Origin: Hanleya hanleyi
Lineage: Eukaryota; Mollusca; Polyplacophora; Lepidopleurida; Hanleyidae
Assembly (NCBI GenBank): GCA_036873755.1
Contig: JAVTVY010016124.1
Coordinates: 1 to 64,000 of the forward strand
DNA length: 64,000 nt
Direction: 5' to 3'
A program made the position numbers and the translations under genes. The notes beneath the pieces are model-generated. The model was not told where the DNA came from. It ran no database searches and saw only the letters and a list, made by a program, of their open reading frames with translations. Shown here one piece after another: positions 1 to 12,799 of this stretch (within the stretch, counting starts at the first letter, position 1; the number at the start of each line of letters is the position of its first letter).

Positions 1-118
1 TATTTTATATTGTATTATACTGCACCCACTCGCCTGTCTTTCAAATACCCCCTCCTAAATATTTTGACGTGGGCTATTTTTAGCTCGTGTACTTAATTCT
101 AAACACGAAGCCCTGGTG

Positions 119-312
119 ACCTTTCTGGTAAGCGACATTTCAGCACGCGACATTATGGTAAGCAACATTTTGGCAGCTGACCTTCTGGTAAGTGATATTC
201 TGGCATGTGACATTCTGGTAAACGACATTTTGGCATGTGATTTTCTGGTAAGTGACATTTATGCATGTGATGTTCTGATAAGTGACATTTTGGCATGAGA
301 TATTCTGGGAAA
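119..312. repeat. 30-bp minisatellite, about 6 units
   Basis: Six or so diverged 30-bp units share a ctggtaagtgacatt core. Because 30 is a multiple of three, all frames stay open on both strands and give short repetitive peptides, which I treat as artefacts. Several units contain CTGGTAAGT, a strong 5' splice-donor-like word. Confidence 0.9.
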
Positions 313-784
313 AAAGTGACAACTTGGCACAAAGTCATGGGTAAGACATATCCACATGACACAGTTTGGCAACTTTATGTTAAAAATAAAGATTTTCACA
401 TTATTTCTTCTAACATATCTAGACAGACTACAGGGCTATGAAGATGCACAATTTTGTTACATGTTACATTGACATCATAAGACCTGTTAAGACTATGGAA
501 CAAACATGTGTTACAGCCCATATCAGTAGGATTATATATAGATTATGCAAATAAAAAGTTTAACCTCAGTCAACATATATCGGTTAGTCTGATAGATGGG
601 GAGTTTACATGTACTTGAATATTTACAATGTATCTATAAGTGACTTGATAGCAACGAAAATTATCTGTAAAATGTATCATATATTTCTGTACATGTGCTT
701 CAAAACTCGTAATTAATTGTAATGCTAAATTATAGCAGCTCAAAAGTTACCTGATCAATGCTTTCCTGATCAATCTTTCTGCTG
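313..784. other. unique AT-rich stretch, nothing recognised
   Basis: No repeat structure, RNA gene or convincing reading frame is visible here. Confidence 0.6.
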
Positions 785-957
785 CCTTACCTGGATCAAT
801 CTTAGCTGACAGCCTTACCTGGATCAATCCTAGCTGACAGCCTTACCTGGATCAATCTTAGCTGACAGCCTTACCTGGATCAATCTTAGCTGACAGCCTT
901 ACCTGGATCAATCCTAGCTGACAGCCTTACCTGGATCAATCCTAGCTGACAGCCTTA
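785..957. repeat. 28-bp minisatellite, 6 units
   Basis: Near-identical 28-bp units start at about 785, 813, 841, 869, 897 and 925, each containing ccttacctggatcaatc and gctgacag. A degenerate half unit precedes them from about 750. On the minus strand every unit reads CCAGGTAAGG, a good splice-donor-like word. Confidence 0.93.
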
Positions 958-2366
958 AATGTGTCAGTTATCCTTTCAAGTTGGAGATAGTCCCAGGATA
1001 TAAACTGTTCATTAAAAACTATGGAGAAGTCAGCTACATGTATGAGTAGATTGTATGGGGTATACAAGAGTGAGTATCCTGCCCAAGCTCCTATGTGGTG
1101 AACAGTCCATGCCGTGAATACAATAAGTCTACAATAGCTCAGGTATTGTGAATTAGAGACTGCAAGCAAGCCCCGGGCCTCTCACCTTCAGGAGGGTATT
1201 CAAGTGGGAAGATCCTTGTGTCAAGACTTCACCGACTCACAACTTCAATAATGAAGTCATTACAATAGTGATCAATTGTTCGATACTCTTTGCAAGAGAC
1301 TTTTAGACATCAAAGTTTTGATCTTGTTACACGGAGCGTCCACAGACCAGCGTGTCGCCAGATGAACCAGTACCCGTTACCCAGCATTCAACAGGTTGAT
1401 TATGAATGCATCAACAGGATCACTGAATATCTCCCAGTGTTTCTTATCAGTAGCAGCAGGTCCTTTGCTCTGCATGACTGATCACATTTGTCGCGGTTGA
1501 CTTCATTCAAGCTCCAGAAGAACTGCCCACAGCCAAGGACCTTGCTATGAAGAAAATGCTGCGCTAATTTAATTTCTGGACAACAGGTCCGTCAACTAAC
1601 ATTCACTGTATACAAATTTTCAATTGTGTCCAGGACATTTACAGCTCGGTGTACTACAATCTGAACACGACTGGCCCAAATCCACACACCTTCAAAGGTT
1701 ATCATTCGGACCTAAATATTTTTAAAGATATCCAACACCTTAATATGGAGTAAACATTTCTATGAAAAATAAACTCTTATTGATGTGTATATACCCTAAA
1801 CATTATCAGAATTACACCGTACGTACCATACCAAAGGTTTAACTAATCTTCTAGCAAACTGTTTCTTTTAAACATTTTCTGCTAAATGTATTTAATTAAA
1901 TGTATTTCAGCTTGGTCTTAATGGGATAAAACATGAAATAAATTTGAATACATATAAATAATACAGCTGTACAAAAACATACATACATAAACTTAATTCC
2001 TCTGGACTTAATTAACCAAATGTAGTCTGGCTCGAGTTAATTTCTTCGCACCTTGGTCCAAAAATGATTTTGTGAGGTAAATCCTCTAATGATTCAATCA
2101 CCCTATCAAAATTCAGTCACTCCCAAATTTGTAGATATAATTCAATGTCTTCAATCAGTCATTCTAAATTTGATAGTCCTCGGCAATCATTAAAATCACA
2201 AAGAAATAATGGATAATCTGCATGATTTTGGATCATTTTGTCGACTTCTTGTTCTAATAAATAAAATCATGCCCTGATTTGGTCGGTTGATTGTTTGAAG
2301 TTTAACGTCGTACCTAACCTTATTGGTCACACGGCGACGATGACCCAAACAAACACACCCTTGCAA

Positions 2367-2381
2367 AACCCTAACCCTAAC
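2367..2381. repeat. short telomere-like (CCCTAA)2 word
   Basis: The sequence reads aaccctaaccctaac. This is two units of the metazoan telomere hexamer, too few to mean more than chance. Confidence 0.4.
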
Positions 2382-2426
2382 AAAAACCGAACCGAGACAA
2401 CAACAAATTTGAATTTAGAATTTTGA

Positions 2427-2484
2427 AAATTAGGCTCTACAGACACTGGTGATCACAATTATGGATCGTCAGAGAGCCTAATTT
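2427..2484. repeat. short inverted repeat, 12-bp stem
   Basis: AAATTAGGCTCT at 2427-2438 is perfectly complementary to AGAGCCTAATTT at 2473-2484, with about 34 nt between. It may be a tiny MITE remnant. Confidence 0.5.
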
Positions 2485-4198
2485 GTTTGGCACTAATTTA
2501 CCTGCTGTGCCAGGCCGACAAACATGGTAGTCAAACCTTGCTGCCCTAAGCTGGAGGGCTGATCATGCCCTGATTTTATGGTGGGAAATATGACTGTATA
2601 CTCTCATTCTAATACAACCTCATCAAGCCTTTAAGAAGTCCCATAACTACAATCCAGTTGTAAACATATCAGTCAGTCTTAAAACCCAGTCATTTGAAAA
2701 TGAAATTGTTCAGGTGTACAGAATGTGACAATTTAAGCCTGGCTCGCTCATAGCATTGGACAATGACCACATGGCTTTGCAATACACTGGAATTCAGTTC
2801 TAACGACCAGTTTTCTATCGGAATCCTGAGAAGTAGTGTTACCTGCAACGTGCAGGTTTCAATTATAAGCCTACTATAGGTGCAATGACAGGCAAATAAC
2901 ACTGCTCCAAGGCTGGTTATACTACGATGAATGTTTACAAGAAGCTATTGTCACTAATGACAGAGACATTCTCCAGGGTTGCATTAATGTACTCTTATCA
3001 TCATGTACATGAATCAATGATGTATGTTTTAATTCAATTCAAAGCCTTATTTGAGAGATTTAGATCTTTTTGATCAAGCAATGATTCTGATGTCAGACTA
3101 TAGATGATATTGTACACATGTCAAATGTTATATACAAGTAATTCACTATCACGGATGATTTACGGTATCCCTCTAATAACTCAATCACAGGAAGTGAAAA
3201 ATTCTATTATAAAATCAGGGGGTGATCAAATTTATCAGAACAGGAAGTTCACAAAATTGTTTAAAATTATGCATATAATCCATTATTTCCTCATTATTTC
3301 ATTGATTTCAGGAAAGAATTAGAAGAGTCAATTGAACTTGTTCCAAATATTAGGGTGATTGAATGTTGATGGGGGATTTGAATAATTGAGGGTTTATCGT
3401 ATGTTCGTAAAAAAATTCCAATTCAGTCTAGAAATTCATATCTTTTCTTTCATATCCAAGATCTCACTCAAAACAGTTTAATGTATACTTGGTACAAATT
3501 AATGAATAATGGAAGTAGGATAATGTATTCCAAGGTACCAAATGAAGAGTCATTTCATAAAGACAGTCCAGGAAGGAAGAACACAATTACTTCTCAAAGA
3601 ATTACAATTTCAGGGTGTGAAGATAAATGCATGCATAAATTCAATCCATTCATGAACAATTTAGTGGATATTATCTAGATGGATTGAATATAAGAAATGA
3701 ATGCAACCATCTGACATCATAAATGGCAGAAATATTTTTGTCATAGATTATGTACATGTAGATCTGAGTTGGAATAAATGAAACCAATAAATTAAATCTG
3801 ATAAAGTTTGCACACCAGACCTTTGAACACACTGAATCTACTATATATAGGGGCTTGTGAAATTCAAGACAAGCAGGACTGAGCTTGGGAAATGAACTGG
3901 AAAAGAGGAAAATCACTGGCACAGGGAGCAGATCTTGATTAAAGATTCAATAAACCCTCCATTCAAAAAGAAAGCATAGAATACTAATTAGGGTTATTTG
4001 GCCAGGTAACTAATGACTCTGGATGAAGTTGTGACACATTTGGCAATTTTTTCCATCCAGTGTTGAAATTCTTTACATTTCCTACCATGGTAATTTGTTT
4101 GAGTACATTAATCTCACATATGATCATTGAACCCTTGACAAAGCCATCATTGTCTTGTCTGATTTTGTGTGATAATTGACACATAGCTGCACAAGGGG

Positions 4199-4228
4199 TG
4201 GGGGGCCCCGGGGGGGGAGGGCATCTGG
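4199..4228. other. G-rich tract, possible quadruplex former
   Basis: Four or more G-runs of at least four bases are separated by short spacers, with a central ggccccgggg. This satisfies the simple G-quadruplex pattern. No function is implied. Confidence 0.5.
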
Positions 4229-4640
4229 ACAGAGGCGGGGTTTTTTTTTATGAATATCACTCATTAGGAGGGAAGCCAGGTGTAGTTTCCCTGCCCCATC
4301 ACCAAAAACCCTGTTCAGGCCACTGAGAAATATTTTTTGCCTGAATTCTACGTCTATTTTTATCTGATGACCAGAACAAATATATGAGCTGTAAATAAGT
4401 ATATGGTGTACTTTCAATGAGAGACATGAACACACACATTTAAATCATTTTCTTTCACAAGAATGGATAAACGGATGAATCAATCTGAAGTTTTGAGATT
4501 GACAAATCTGACTGAGTGATTCTTGACCATTATATCTATGTGTAAAAGTTTGAACCTCATTGTCTATGTGTCTATCCTCAGCTCGTTGTGATGGTAATCA
4601 AAATGAACATACATGGTGGTTGGATGTATATTTAAGAAAT

Positions 4641-4797
4641 AAATGTTAGTTTTTCGCCCTCTAACTGCTCAGATAATGGTAAAACGAAATTGCCTGTTGT
4701 TTTGGGATGAAGCTGCCAGCTGATTTCTAAAACACGAATGGAATTCCATTTTACTATCCATTAACTTAGCAGTTAGAGGATGGAAAACTAATATTTG
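4641..4797. mobile_element. MITE, about 157 bp with about 24-bp TIRs
   Basis: The left end (4645-4668, ttagtttttcgccctctaac...) is an imperfect inverted copy (about 20 of 24) of the right end near 4770-4793. The interior has no coding capacity. No convincing TSD is visible, so the superfamily is unassigned. Confidence 0.65.
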
Positions 4798-6898
4798 TTT
4801 CTATTCTAGAGCATCATTTACAAATTTTATTAATGCTAAATTAAAGAATACATGTGGCCATGGTACTCATTTGAAATTTAATCACCCCTGGCAACAAAGA
4901 TGATAGGCCTGTCCCGATCACGTGATATGGCATTCCACTGGGGCCGGTCTTTTCTCTCAGCCAAGGGGAGTAATAAAGCTCAGGGGAAGATATTCCGGTA
5001 TTTCATTGCAGAGGCAATATTTTACTGTTGTTTTAAAAATTGCCGACTTTGTGTCGACACCTAAACTTTTATGCGATAAGAATCAAGGATACTAGAATCA
5101 TTTAATTTTCTCACAACGAGTATATGGCATTGATCTGTACGAGTTGCCTTCACAGTTTTGTTGACTCCGTACTCAAGCAGCGCATGCGTTTCAAGCAGCG
5201 CATGCATTTTCAACTGAGACAAAAGCTTCGCCAATTGATTCTGATGGATTCTCTGAAGAATTTCCAATTTCAGGAAATAAGATATACACTCCCCAATACA
5301 CATAGAAAGCAATCTTCAGCCCCATATATCAACCAAACTTAGCTAAAACAGATGCACCGGGTCATCTGAACAGCGGAGAGTGTGAATGAGTGATTGTACA
5401 GCTGTCATCATTGCTATGTTGTGATTTCAGCATGTGCTCCATCCATAAATTTACTATGATTTCCATGCCCTCGGAAACACAGAATCAGCGAAGTGACAAC
5501 TGTGTGAAAAACAGTTAATAGAGTAAATAATCTATTGAAATTCCAAAGTCGTGAGTATTTCTTATTTATAACCATTTACATGTACTAAGGAGCGAACGAG
5601 CATCAACCTATCCACCCTGTCCAAATTGTATTTGGAATCGTGTCCATTTTAGAATCTGGTCACATGAGAAAGGGTAGTGTATATCGCCCAATGTAGGACA
5701 GAAATCTTCCTATGCTTTCAATACAACTAAAGAACAGGTGAATATCAGATATGCATGGCCACCAGTTAAGGAAACATACAATATATAATAAAGCCATACA
5801 AAACTGAAGGACATCTGTTTATCTCAGACACATGTAGGATGTTTTTGCAATAACCACACATTTATTAAATAAAATATTCAGGAAGGAAGTATGAAGATAA
5901 ACATACCTGAGATCCTCACAGCACTCTGTACAATGGAATCTGAGATGGAATGAAATGGTACCACGGCAGTCTGAGATATCCTCAACTTAATCCTCAATCT
6001 CAGCACCTGCAAATGTACCAGCATGTATTGTAGCCTCACTGGATGTCAAACAAATCTGTTTTTAATATCAACAACATCAGTATAGTCATGCATCTATACT
6101 GAACCCTGCTTCCAATTCAGCAATACAATAATTATGTACACTAGCTCTAAATGTTTACCTTGTGTTCGGCAATTCAAGGCACACTGCAGTGTAAAAGAGA
6201 AGCACTTGTCTATAGGGCCACTACTACCTTCCAACTACATCACGCCTAAAGGTACGGCCTGGTACCGTGGTACAGTCCACGACGACCAGCCGTCTGAGTG
6301 GGGGGATACTTCACTCATTTGTATACAGCCCTTACAGGATGTCAGATTGGGCGATGGTTTCACTAAAAGGATTTTGTGTATCAGATTTCATAATCCCCTC
6401 AGCGGGATTCAAAAGGGACAAGCTGGGTTTTTGCAATACTATCTTGATAGATATACATGCAAACAGATCAGTCTCTCTATGAAGCACCCTTTAGCCCACG
6501 AAGGGCGGATTTGGATGTAAGGTATACCCCAGGGGGACTTTTGAACCAGTAGCCAATGAGTAGGGGTGGTATATGTCCCCTTGGTCCCTGTGAGGTAGGT
6601 AAAGTATGGGGGTTGTCAACCTGTCAGTCTTGTACCTTGGTGTTCCGACAGTCCACTAACACTTGCATTGAAAATCAACACCACTGTGTACAAATGCAGA
6701 AAAGAAGAAAGTAAATTAATATAGCAGAACAAATAAAGGAAACTAATCTGGATTTGAATAAAAAAACACAAATTTAAACCCATTGAACCTGGTAATATAA
6801 GACATTGAGCTGCTAAATACCATGACATGTTCCACCTGTACATCTTCTAGGTTAAACATGTACTACTATGTCTATGAGCACCCACGATAAGTCCCCTC
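4798..6898. other. unique stretch without a recognisable gene
   Basis: Mostly AT-rich single-copy-looking sequence. A 128-codon plus-strand open frame at 6134-6520 sits in a slightly more GC-rich block, but its translation shows no motif I recognise and an overlapping second frame is open as well, so no gene is called. Confidence 0.5.
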
Positions 6899-9425
6899 AG
6901 ATAAGGCTCATCCACAAGCTACAGGTATCCTTTCCCAGACCAAGCTGTCTTTTCACAGGTAAGAGTCATCCCCAAGCTGTCTTTTCACAGGTAAGGGTCA
7001 TCCCCAAGCTGTCTTTTCGCAGATAAGGGTCATCCCCAAGCCGTCTTTTCACAGATAAGGGTCAACCCCAAGCTGTCTTTTCGCAGATAAGGGTCATCTC
7101 CAAGCTGTCTTTTCACAGATAAGGGTCAACCCCAAGCCGTCTTTTCACAGATAAGGGTCATCCCCAAGCTGTCTTTTCACAGGTAAGAGTCATCTTCAAG
7201 CTGTCTTTTCAAAGATAAGTGTCATCCCCAATCTGTCTTTTCACAGATAAGGGTCATCCCCAAGTTGTCTTTTTACAGATAAGGGTCATCCCCAACCTGT
7301 CTTTTCACAGGTAAGAGTCATCTCCAAGCTGTCTTTTCACAGGTAAGGGTCATCCCCAAGCTGTCTTTTCACAGGTAAGGGTCATCCCCAAGCTGTCTTT
7401 TCACAGGTAAGAGTCATCCCCAAGTCTTTTCACAGGTAAGAGTCAGCCCCAAGCTGTCTTTTCACAGATAAGAGTCAGCCCCAAGCTGTCTTTTCACAGG
7501 TAAAAGTCAGCCCCAAGCTGTCTTTTCACAGGTAAGAGTCATCCTCAAGCTGTCTTTTCACAGGTAAGAGTCAGCCCCAAGCTGTCTTTTCACAGATAAG
7601 AGTCAGCCCCAAGCTGTCTTTTCACAGGTAAGGGTCATCCCCAAGCTGTCTTTTCACAGGTAAGGGTCATCCCCAAGCTGTCTTTTCACAGGTAAGAGTC
7701 ATCCCCAAGTCTTTTCACAGGTAAGAGTCAGCCCCAAGCTGTCTTTTCACAGATAAGAGTCAGCCCCAAGCTGTCTTTTCACAGGTAAGGGTCATCCCCA
7801 AGCTGTCTTTTCACAGGTAAGAGTCATCCTCAAGCTGTCTTTTCACAGGTAAGAGTCAGCCCCAAGCTGTCTTTTCACAGATAAGAGTCAGCCCCAAGCT
7901 GTCTTTTCACAGGTAAGGGTCATCCCCAAGCTGTCTTTTCACAGGTAAGAGTCATCCCCAAGCTGTCTTTTCACAGGTAAGAGTCAGCCCCAAGCTGTCT
8001 TTTCACAGATAAGGGTCATCACTAAGCTGTCTTTTCTCAGATACGGGTCATCACTAAGCTGTCTTTTCTCAGATAAGGGTCATCCCCAAGCTGTCTTTTC
8101 ACAGGTAAGAGTCATCCCCAAGCTGTCTTTTCCCAGGTAAGAGTCAGCCCAAGCTGTCTTTTCACGGATAAGAGTCAGCCCCAAGCTGTCTTTTCACAGG
8201 TAAGGGTCATCCCCAAGCTGTCTTTTCACAGGTAAGAGTCATCCCCAAGTCTTTTCACAGGTAAGAGTCAGCCCCAAGCTGTCTTTTCACAGATAAGAGT
8301 CAGCCCCAAGCTGTCTTTTCACAGGTAAGGGTCATCCCCAAGCTGTCTTTTCACAGGTAAGAGTCATCCTCAAGCTGTCTTTTCTCAGATAAGGGTCATC
8401 ACTAAGCTGTCTTCTCAGATAAGGGTCATCACTAAGCTGTCTTTTCTCAGATAAGGGTCATCATTAAGCTGTCTTTTCTCAGATAAGGGTCATCACTAAG
8501 CTGTCTTTTCTCAGATAAGGGTCATCACTAAGCTGTCTTTTCTCAGATAAGGGTCATCACTAAGCTGTCTTTGCTCTGATAAGGGTCATCACTAAGCTGT
8601 CTTTTCACAAGGTAAGAGTCATCCCAAGCTGTCTTTTCACAGGTAAGAGTCATCTCCAAGCTGTCTTTTCACAGTTAAGGGTCAGCCCCAAGCTGTCTTT
8701 TCACATATAAGGGTCATCCCCAAGCTGTCTTTTCACAGGTAAGAGTCAGCCCCAAGCTGTCTTTTCTCAGATAAGGTTCATCCCCAAGCTGTCTTTTCAC
8801 AGGTAATGGTCATCCCCAAGCTGTCTTTTCAGAGATAAGGGGCATCCCCAAGCTGTCTTTTCACAGATAATGGTCATCCCCAAGCTGTCTTTTCTCAGAT
8901 AAGGTTCATCCCCAAGGTGTCTTTTCACAGATAATGGTCATCCCCAAGCTGTCTTTTCACAGGTAAGGGTCATCCCCAAGCTGTCTTTTCACAGGTAAAA
9001 GTCAGCCCCAAGCTGTCTTTTCTCAGATAAGGGTCATCACTAAGCTGTCTTTTCACAGGTAGAAGTCATCCCCAAGCTGTCTTTTCACAGGTAAGAATCA
9101 TCCCCAAGCTGTCTTTTCACAGGTAAAGGTCATCCCCAAGCTGTCTTTTCACAGGTAAGAGTCAGCCCCAAGCTGTCTTTTCACAGATAAGAGTCAGCCC
9201 CAAGCTGTCTTTTCACAGGTAAGGGTCATCACTAAGCTGTCTTTTCACAGGTAAGAGTCATCCCCAAGCTGTCTTTTCACAGGTAAGCATCATCTCCAAG
9301 CTGTCTTTTTACAGATAAGGGTCATCCCCAAGCTGTCTTTTCCCATAAGAGGATAGCCCCCACAATCTGTCCTTTCCCATAAGAGGGTAGCCCTCCAACC
9401 TGTCTTTTCCCATATAAGATGGTAA
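6899..9425 (+). repeat. 2.4-kb minisatellite of 32-bp units with abutting splice-site-like words
   Basis: About 75 units of 32 bp (for example starts at 6965 and 6997) share the core aagctgtcttttcac followed by aggtaag or agataag and then gtcatcccc. Units fall into variant classes: caggtaag, cagataag, ctcagataag with catcactaag, and a 27-bp short form with ccaagtcttttcac. Higher-order repetition of several-unit blocks is visible between about 7380 and 8390. By eye about 40 units keep a pyrimidine tract, CAG and GTAAG joined together on the plus strand, the sequence form of a recursive (ratchet) splice site. The first units (6899-6940) and the last (9340-9425) are degenerate. Confidence 0.95.
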
Positions 9426-9635
9426 CCATCCCACCTCAGGACAACATTGAAATGGTCCATTATGAAGTCAAGGGTTGAAGCTACATCAGGAGAGTGGGGG
9501 AACAGGAGGGAGAAAAAAATATATGATGTTTAAGACTGTGCACCCTATGATATTTCTATTAAGGTAAGAATATATCAATGATTTTCAATGAATATTTTCA
9601 TGTAATGAAGGCAACGATTTTTCTCCAGTGAAGGT

Positions 9636-9905
9636 GTGTGAGCGAGTAAATATGATTTAACGTCTCTTTCAACTATATTTCCGTCATATCACAATGTTTG
9701 GGTTTTATTCCTTTTCACACCCGGGAACCCCACAGGTAGGCTCCTATTCCTTTTTACACACAGGACCCTGTGGGTAGGGTTCTATTCCTTTTCACACCCG
9801 GAAACCCTATGGGTGCCCCAGTCAGTCACCTCTTACGACAAGCTATCTGAGGAGCTGATGCCTATTCTTAACATGAAGACACCCCAGGTCAACCTGGGAA
9901 CCCCA
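9636..9905 (-). mobile_element. SINE-like element, 3' part, minus strand
   Basis: In the minus orientation the copy ends with a gacgttaaatcatattt-type 3' segment next to a CACTCGC-like tail at 9636-9665. Its body contains two or three repeats of a cacacccgggaacccc module and a conserved tcagctcctcagatag block. Related copies are at 21444-21998 and 31111-31345. The 5' head is not recognised here, so the copy is probably truncated. Confidence 0.6.
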
Positions 9906-9914
9906 CAGGGTTTT

Positions 9915-10248
9915 TTCCAATCATAAAATAAATATAGGGTTTTCTTTTGAAATGCAAAAGTAGATGATTCATTCCTATGGTTAAATCTGTATCTTCTATA
10001 ATCGAAAACATCTCACATAGTCTTACAAAAGACTTGGGTGACAGTTCTCCTTTATATAGTCTAACTGCTGTGTACACACATCCTGGTAGCCTTACTCCTT
10101 GGTGTTGGTATGTAGATAGATAGGTGAATAAACTCCTCCCAGTGTGATTAGCACATGGAGCAATGAGTCTATCACGTAGATATCTCACCACATCAAAGAC
10201 TGTGCAACAAAACAGACTGCTACTCTGGATTCCTTCACAACTCACCAT
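9915..10248 (-). other. unassigned open frame, possible exon fragment
   Basis: A 119-codon minus-strand frame runs from an ATG at 10248. Its last eight or so codons run into the neighbouring SINE, so only about 9915-10248 could be native. The predicted peptide has an ordinary amino-acid mix (for example LSPKSFVRLCEMFSIIEDT) instead of a repeat-like one. No domain is recognised. A stop lies three codons upstream, and there is no clear splice acceptor. It may be an old coding fragment or chance. Confidence 0.2.
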
Positions 10249-11474
10249 ACAGACAGTTCAAGCTACTGATATCAGTCATCATAGATCAAACACCTCACAT
10301 ATGGGCCATCATCTCCACTATGCTAGTTAAATGTTATTTATGTCATCATGGGCATCTATGATCTAAGATGGAATCTTGCCCCTTTGACATGTACTACATG
10401 TAGGTGTGTCTGTCAGATCATCGGCGTGATCAATGTGCAGAGCCACAGGTATATTGAGTCACTTGATTAAAACCTAACACAAGCTTGAGAATAATCTATT
10501 TCTTCTGATTTTTTGAACAGCAATTTTAGACTTAAAAGCAGAAAAAAACACCATATTTATCATGGCAACTGAGGCTAAATACCGTCGCATGGATATGTTA
10601 TTCATTCCAAGAATTGAAAAGATATAGCTAGTGAAATTTGTAGAAAGTTAGCAGAATTTGTCTTTGCAGATGCCTGAAGTTAAGTTTTGTCTTCTGAATA
10701 TCTCAGGATACTGTAGATGAGATTATCCAGTCCTGTGCACCTCAGGAAATGACTTCAAGAGCATACTTTTCCATGGGAATTCGACTTTCAGCAGCACTCC
10801 CACAAAATAATTCTCCCATAAAAATCTACCTTTCTGTATAGACATTATAGTTTTGGATTCCTGTGGATTCCCATATAGTTAGATTGCCCGAACCTGTGCC
10901 AGTTCAGTGGTGTGCAGCTAACAGTCACCAATGAAGCGCTTTAGACAACGTCTCCACCCCCTCCCAACCAGCTCCATTGGATTAACTGTTCATACATTTA
11001 CATGTATTATTTATACAACACCAAAATTATTACCACCAAACTAAGCATGCAAGCATAGTATTAATGTTTCATCCAAAAGATACACACACATGTTAGCAAT
11101 GCAGCTCTTCAATCGAAACAATTATCACTCGTACAAAATATTTTTGTTTTTTGTTTTTTTAAGAAAGCTGATTCTATGAAATGTATCTTGTATCTTCAGG
11201 TTCCTTCTATTTTCATGGGAGAACATTTCGGTTGTGTTTATGAGCTTTATCAAAAGGATGAGTGTCATTGGTGATTGAGGTCTGGTATGGCCCAGTTTAC
11301 CGTCAGATATAGCAGATAATGTCAGCAATTTGGTGCAGTATCCCGAGTCTCTTGGGTACAGGCTATAATATAATTTGCCTGGGGTAGGAAATTATACCCA
11401 GTTTAATACAGCAAATGTCCTCAGTGACTTGTTCTGGCTGAGTGATCAGCTAAAAAAATGTCTTCAAACCAGAC
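10249..11474. other. unique stretch, nothing recognised
   Basis: AT-rich, with no long frame, no tandem structure and no inverted repeat I could see. Confidence 0.5.
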
Positions 11475-11710
11475 CTGAACCCTTAATAAGAGCATAAAAA
11501 ATATTGCACAAATACAGGCCGATAAGTTACAGAAAAATGATGTACACAAGGAAAATACACACTTAATGTTCAGAAAAACTTGATCAAGATAGGTACCAAT
11601 AAACGTAAAATGTATATGCCATTAAAACTGTTGATACCACATTGTAAATATGTACATGTGGCTAAATAATATCAATTAGACCAACAGATTGGGCAATATC
11701 AAAGTAACAA

Positions 11711-11870
11711 GTGACTGAGTGAATAGAATTTAACATCGCTTTCAACACTCAGTGTACCTACATGCGACAGAACGGTCTCCATGCTGCCTTAGATGAACAG
11801 GCGTTCTGAGAACCCCAACATCTCGCCTTGCGGGGTCATCCGCCGAAGCTGCAGCAGTATTGAAAGCATA
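11711..11870 (-). mobile_element. SINE-like 3' segment, minus strand
   Basis: On the minus strand this reads a body ending gcgatgttaaattctattcac followed by tcagtcac, matching the tail type shared by other copies in the window. The body (ggatgaccccgcaaggcgag and on) differs from the copies at 9.6 and 21.4 kb, so it is a distinct family with the same 3' end. An identical copy is at 14051-14210. Confidence 0.5.
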
Positions 11871-11999
11871 CATGTAGAGCAAACAATAACGTGTGGAATA
11901 GGTGATGTAGTACAGACAATAATGTCTGGAATAGATTATCTGGTACAGACAATAACATCAGTCCCATGTGGGATTAACGGCATACATGTATAAGTTAAT

Positions 12000-12790
12000 C
12001 CCATGTAGGATGGATAGGTCAGTGCTGTGGGATTACTGCTGCATAGGGTAGTCCAGTGTGAGATTACTGCTGGATAGGTCAGTCCCATGTGAGATTACTG
12101 CTTGATAGGCCAGTCCTGTGTAGGATTACTGCTGGATGGACCAGTCCCGTATGTTATTACTGATGGCTAGAGCAGTCCAGTGTGGGATTACTGCTGGATA
12201 GTCCAGTCCCAAGTGGGATTACTGCTGGATAGGCCGGTCCTGTCTGGGATTACTGCTGGATAGACGAGTCTCGTATGGGATTAATGCTGGATAGGACAGT
12301 CCCGTGTGGGATTACTGCTGCATAGGCAGTCCAGTGTGGGATTACTGCTGCATACGGCAATCCTGTGTGGGATTATGGCTGAAGAGGCCAGTCCAGTGTG
12401 GGATTACTGCTGGATAGGCTAAACCTGTGTGGGATTACAGCGGAATAGGTCAGTCCCATGTAAATTTATGGCTGGATAGGTCAATGCCATGTGGAATTAC
12501 TGCTGCAAATTGCAATCCAGTGTCATATTACATCTGGATAGGTCAGTCCCATGAGAGATTACTGCTGCATAAGCCAGTCCCATGTGCAATGACTGCTGGA
12601 TAGGCCAGTCCCATGTGGGATTACTGCAGGATAGGCCAGTCCGGTCTGGGATTACTGCTGGATAGGTCAGTCCCGTGTGGCATTACTGCTGGACAGGCCA
12701 GTGCCATTTGGGATTACTGCTGGATAGGTCAGTCCTGTGTGGGATTACTGCTGGATAGGCCAGTCCCGTGTGGGATTACTGCGGGACAGC
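12000..12790. repeat. 31-bp minisatellite, copy-1 array
   Basis: About 25 diverged units have the core gggattactgctggatagg and then ccagtcccgtgt. The matching array in copy 2 (14340-15135) differs in unit order and number, showing array change after the segmental duplication. Confidence 0.92.
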
Positions 12791-12799
12791 TCTGACCTA

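Larger units (their letters stand above)
958..4640. other. unique stretch without a recognisable gene
   Basis: AT-rich single-copy-looking DNA. Open frames are all under about 105 codons and lack recognisable domains. Small items inside it are a two-unit telomere-like word at 2367-2381, a 12-bp-stem hairpin at 2427-2484, and a G-run at 4199-4228. It could be intron or intergenic DNA. Confidence 0.5.

Noticed and set aside
2367..2381. Interstitial telomere
   Set aside because: Only about two hexamers.
6134..6520. 128-codon frame
   Set aside because: No recognisable domain, an overlapping 71-codon frame in another phase, and no promoter or splice evidence.
119..9425. CRISPR-like regular arrays
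   Set aside because: The units are contiguous minisatellite repeats without unique spacers, in a eukaryotic context.
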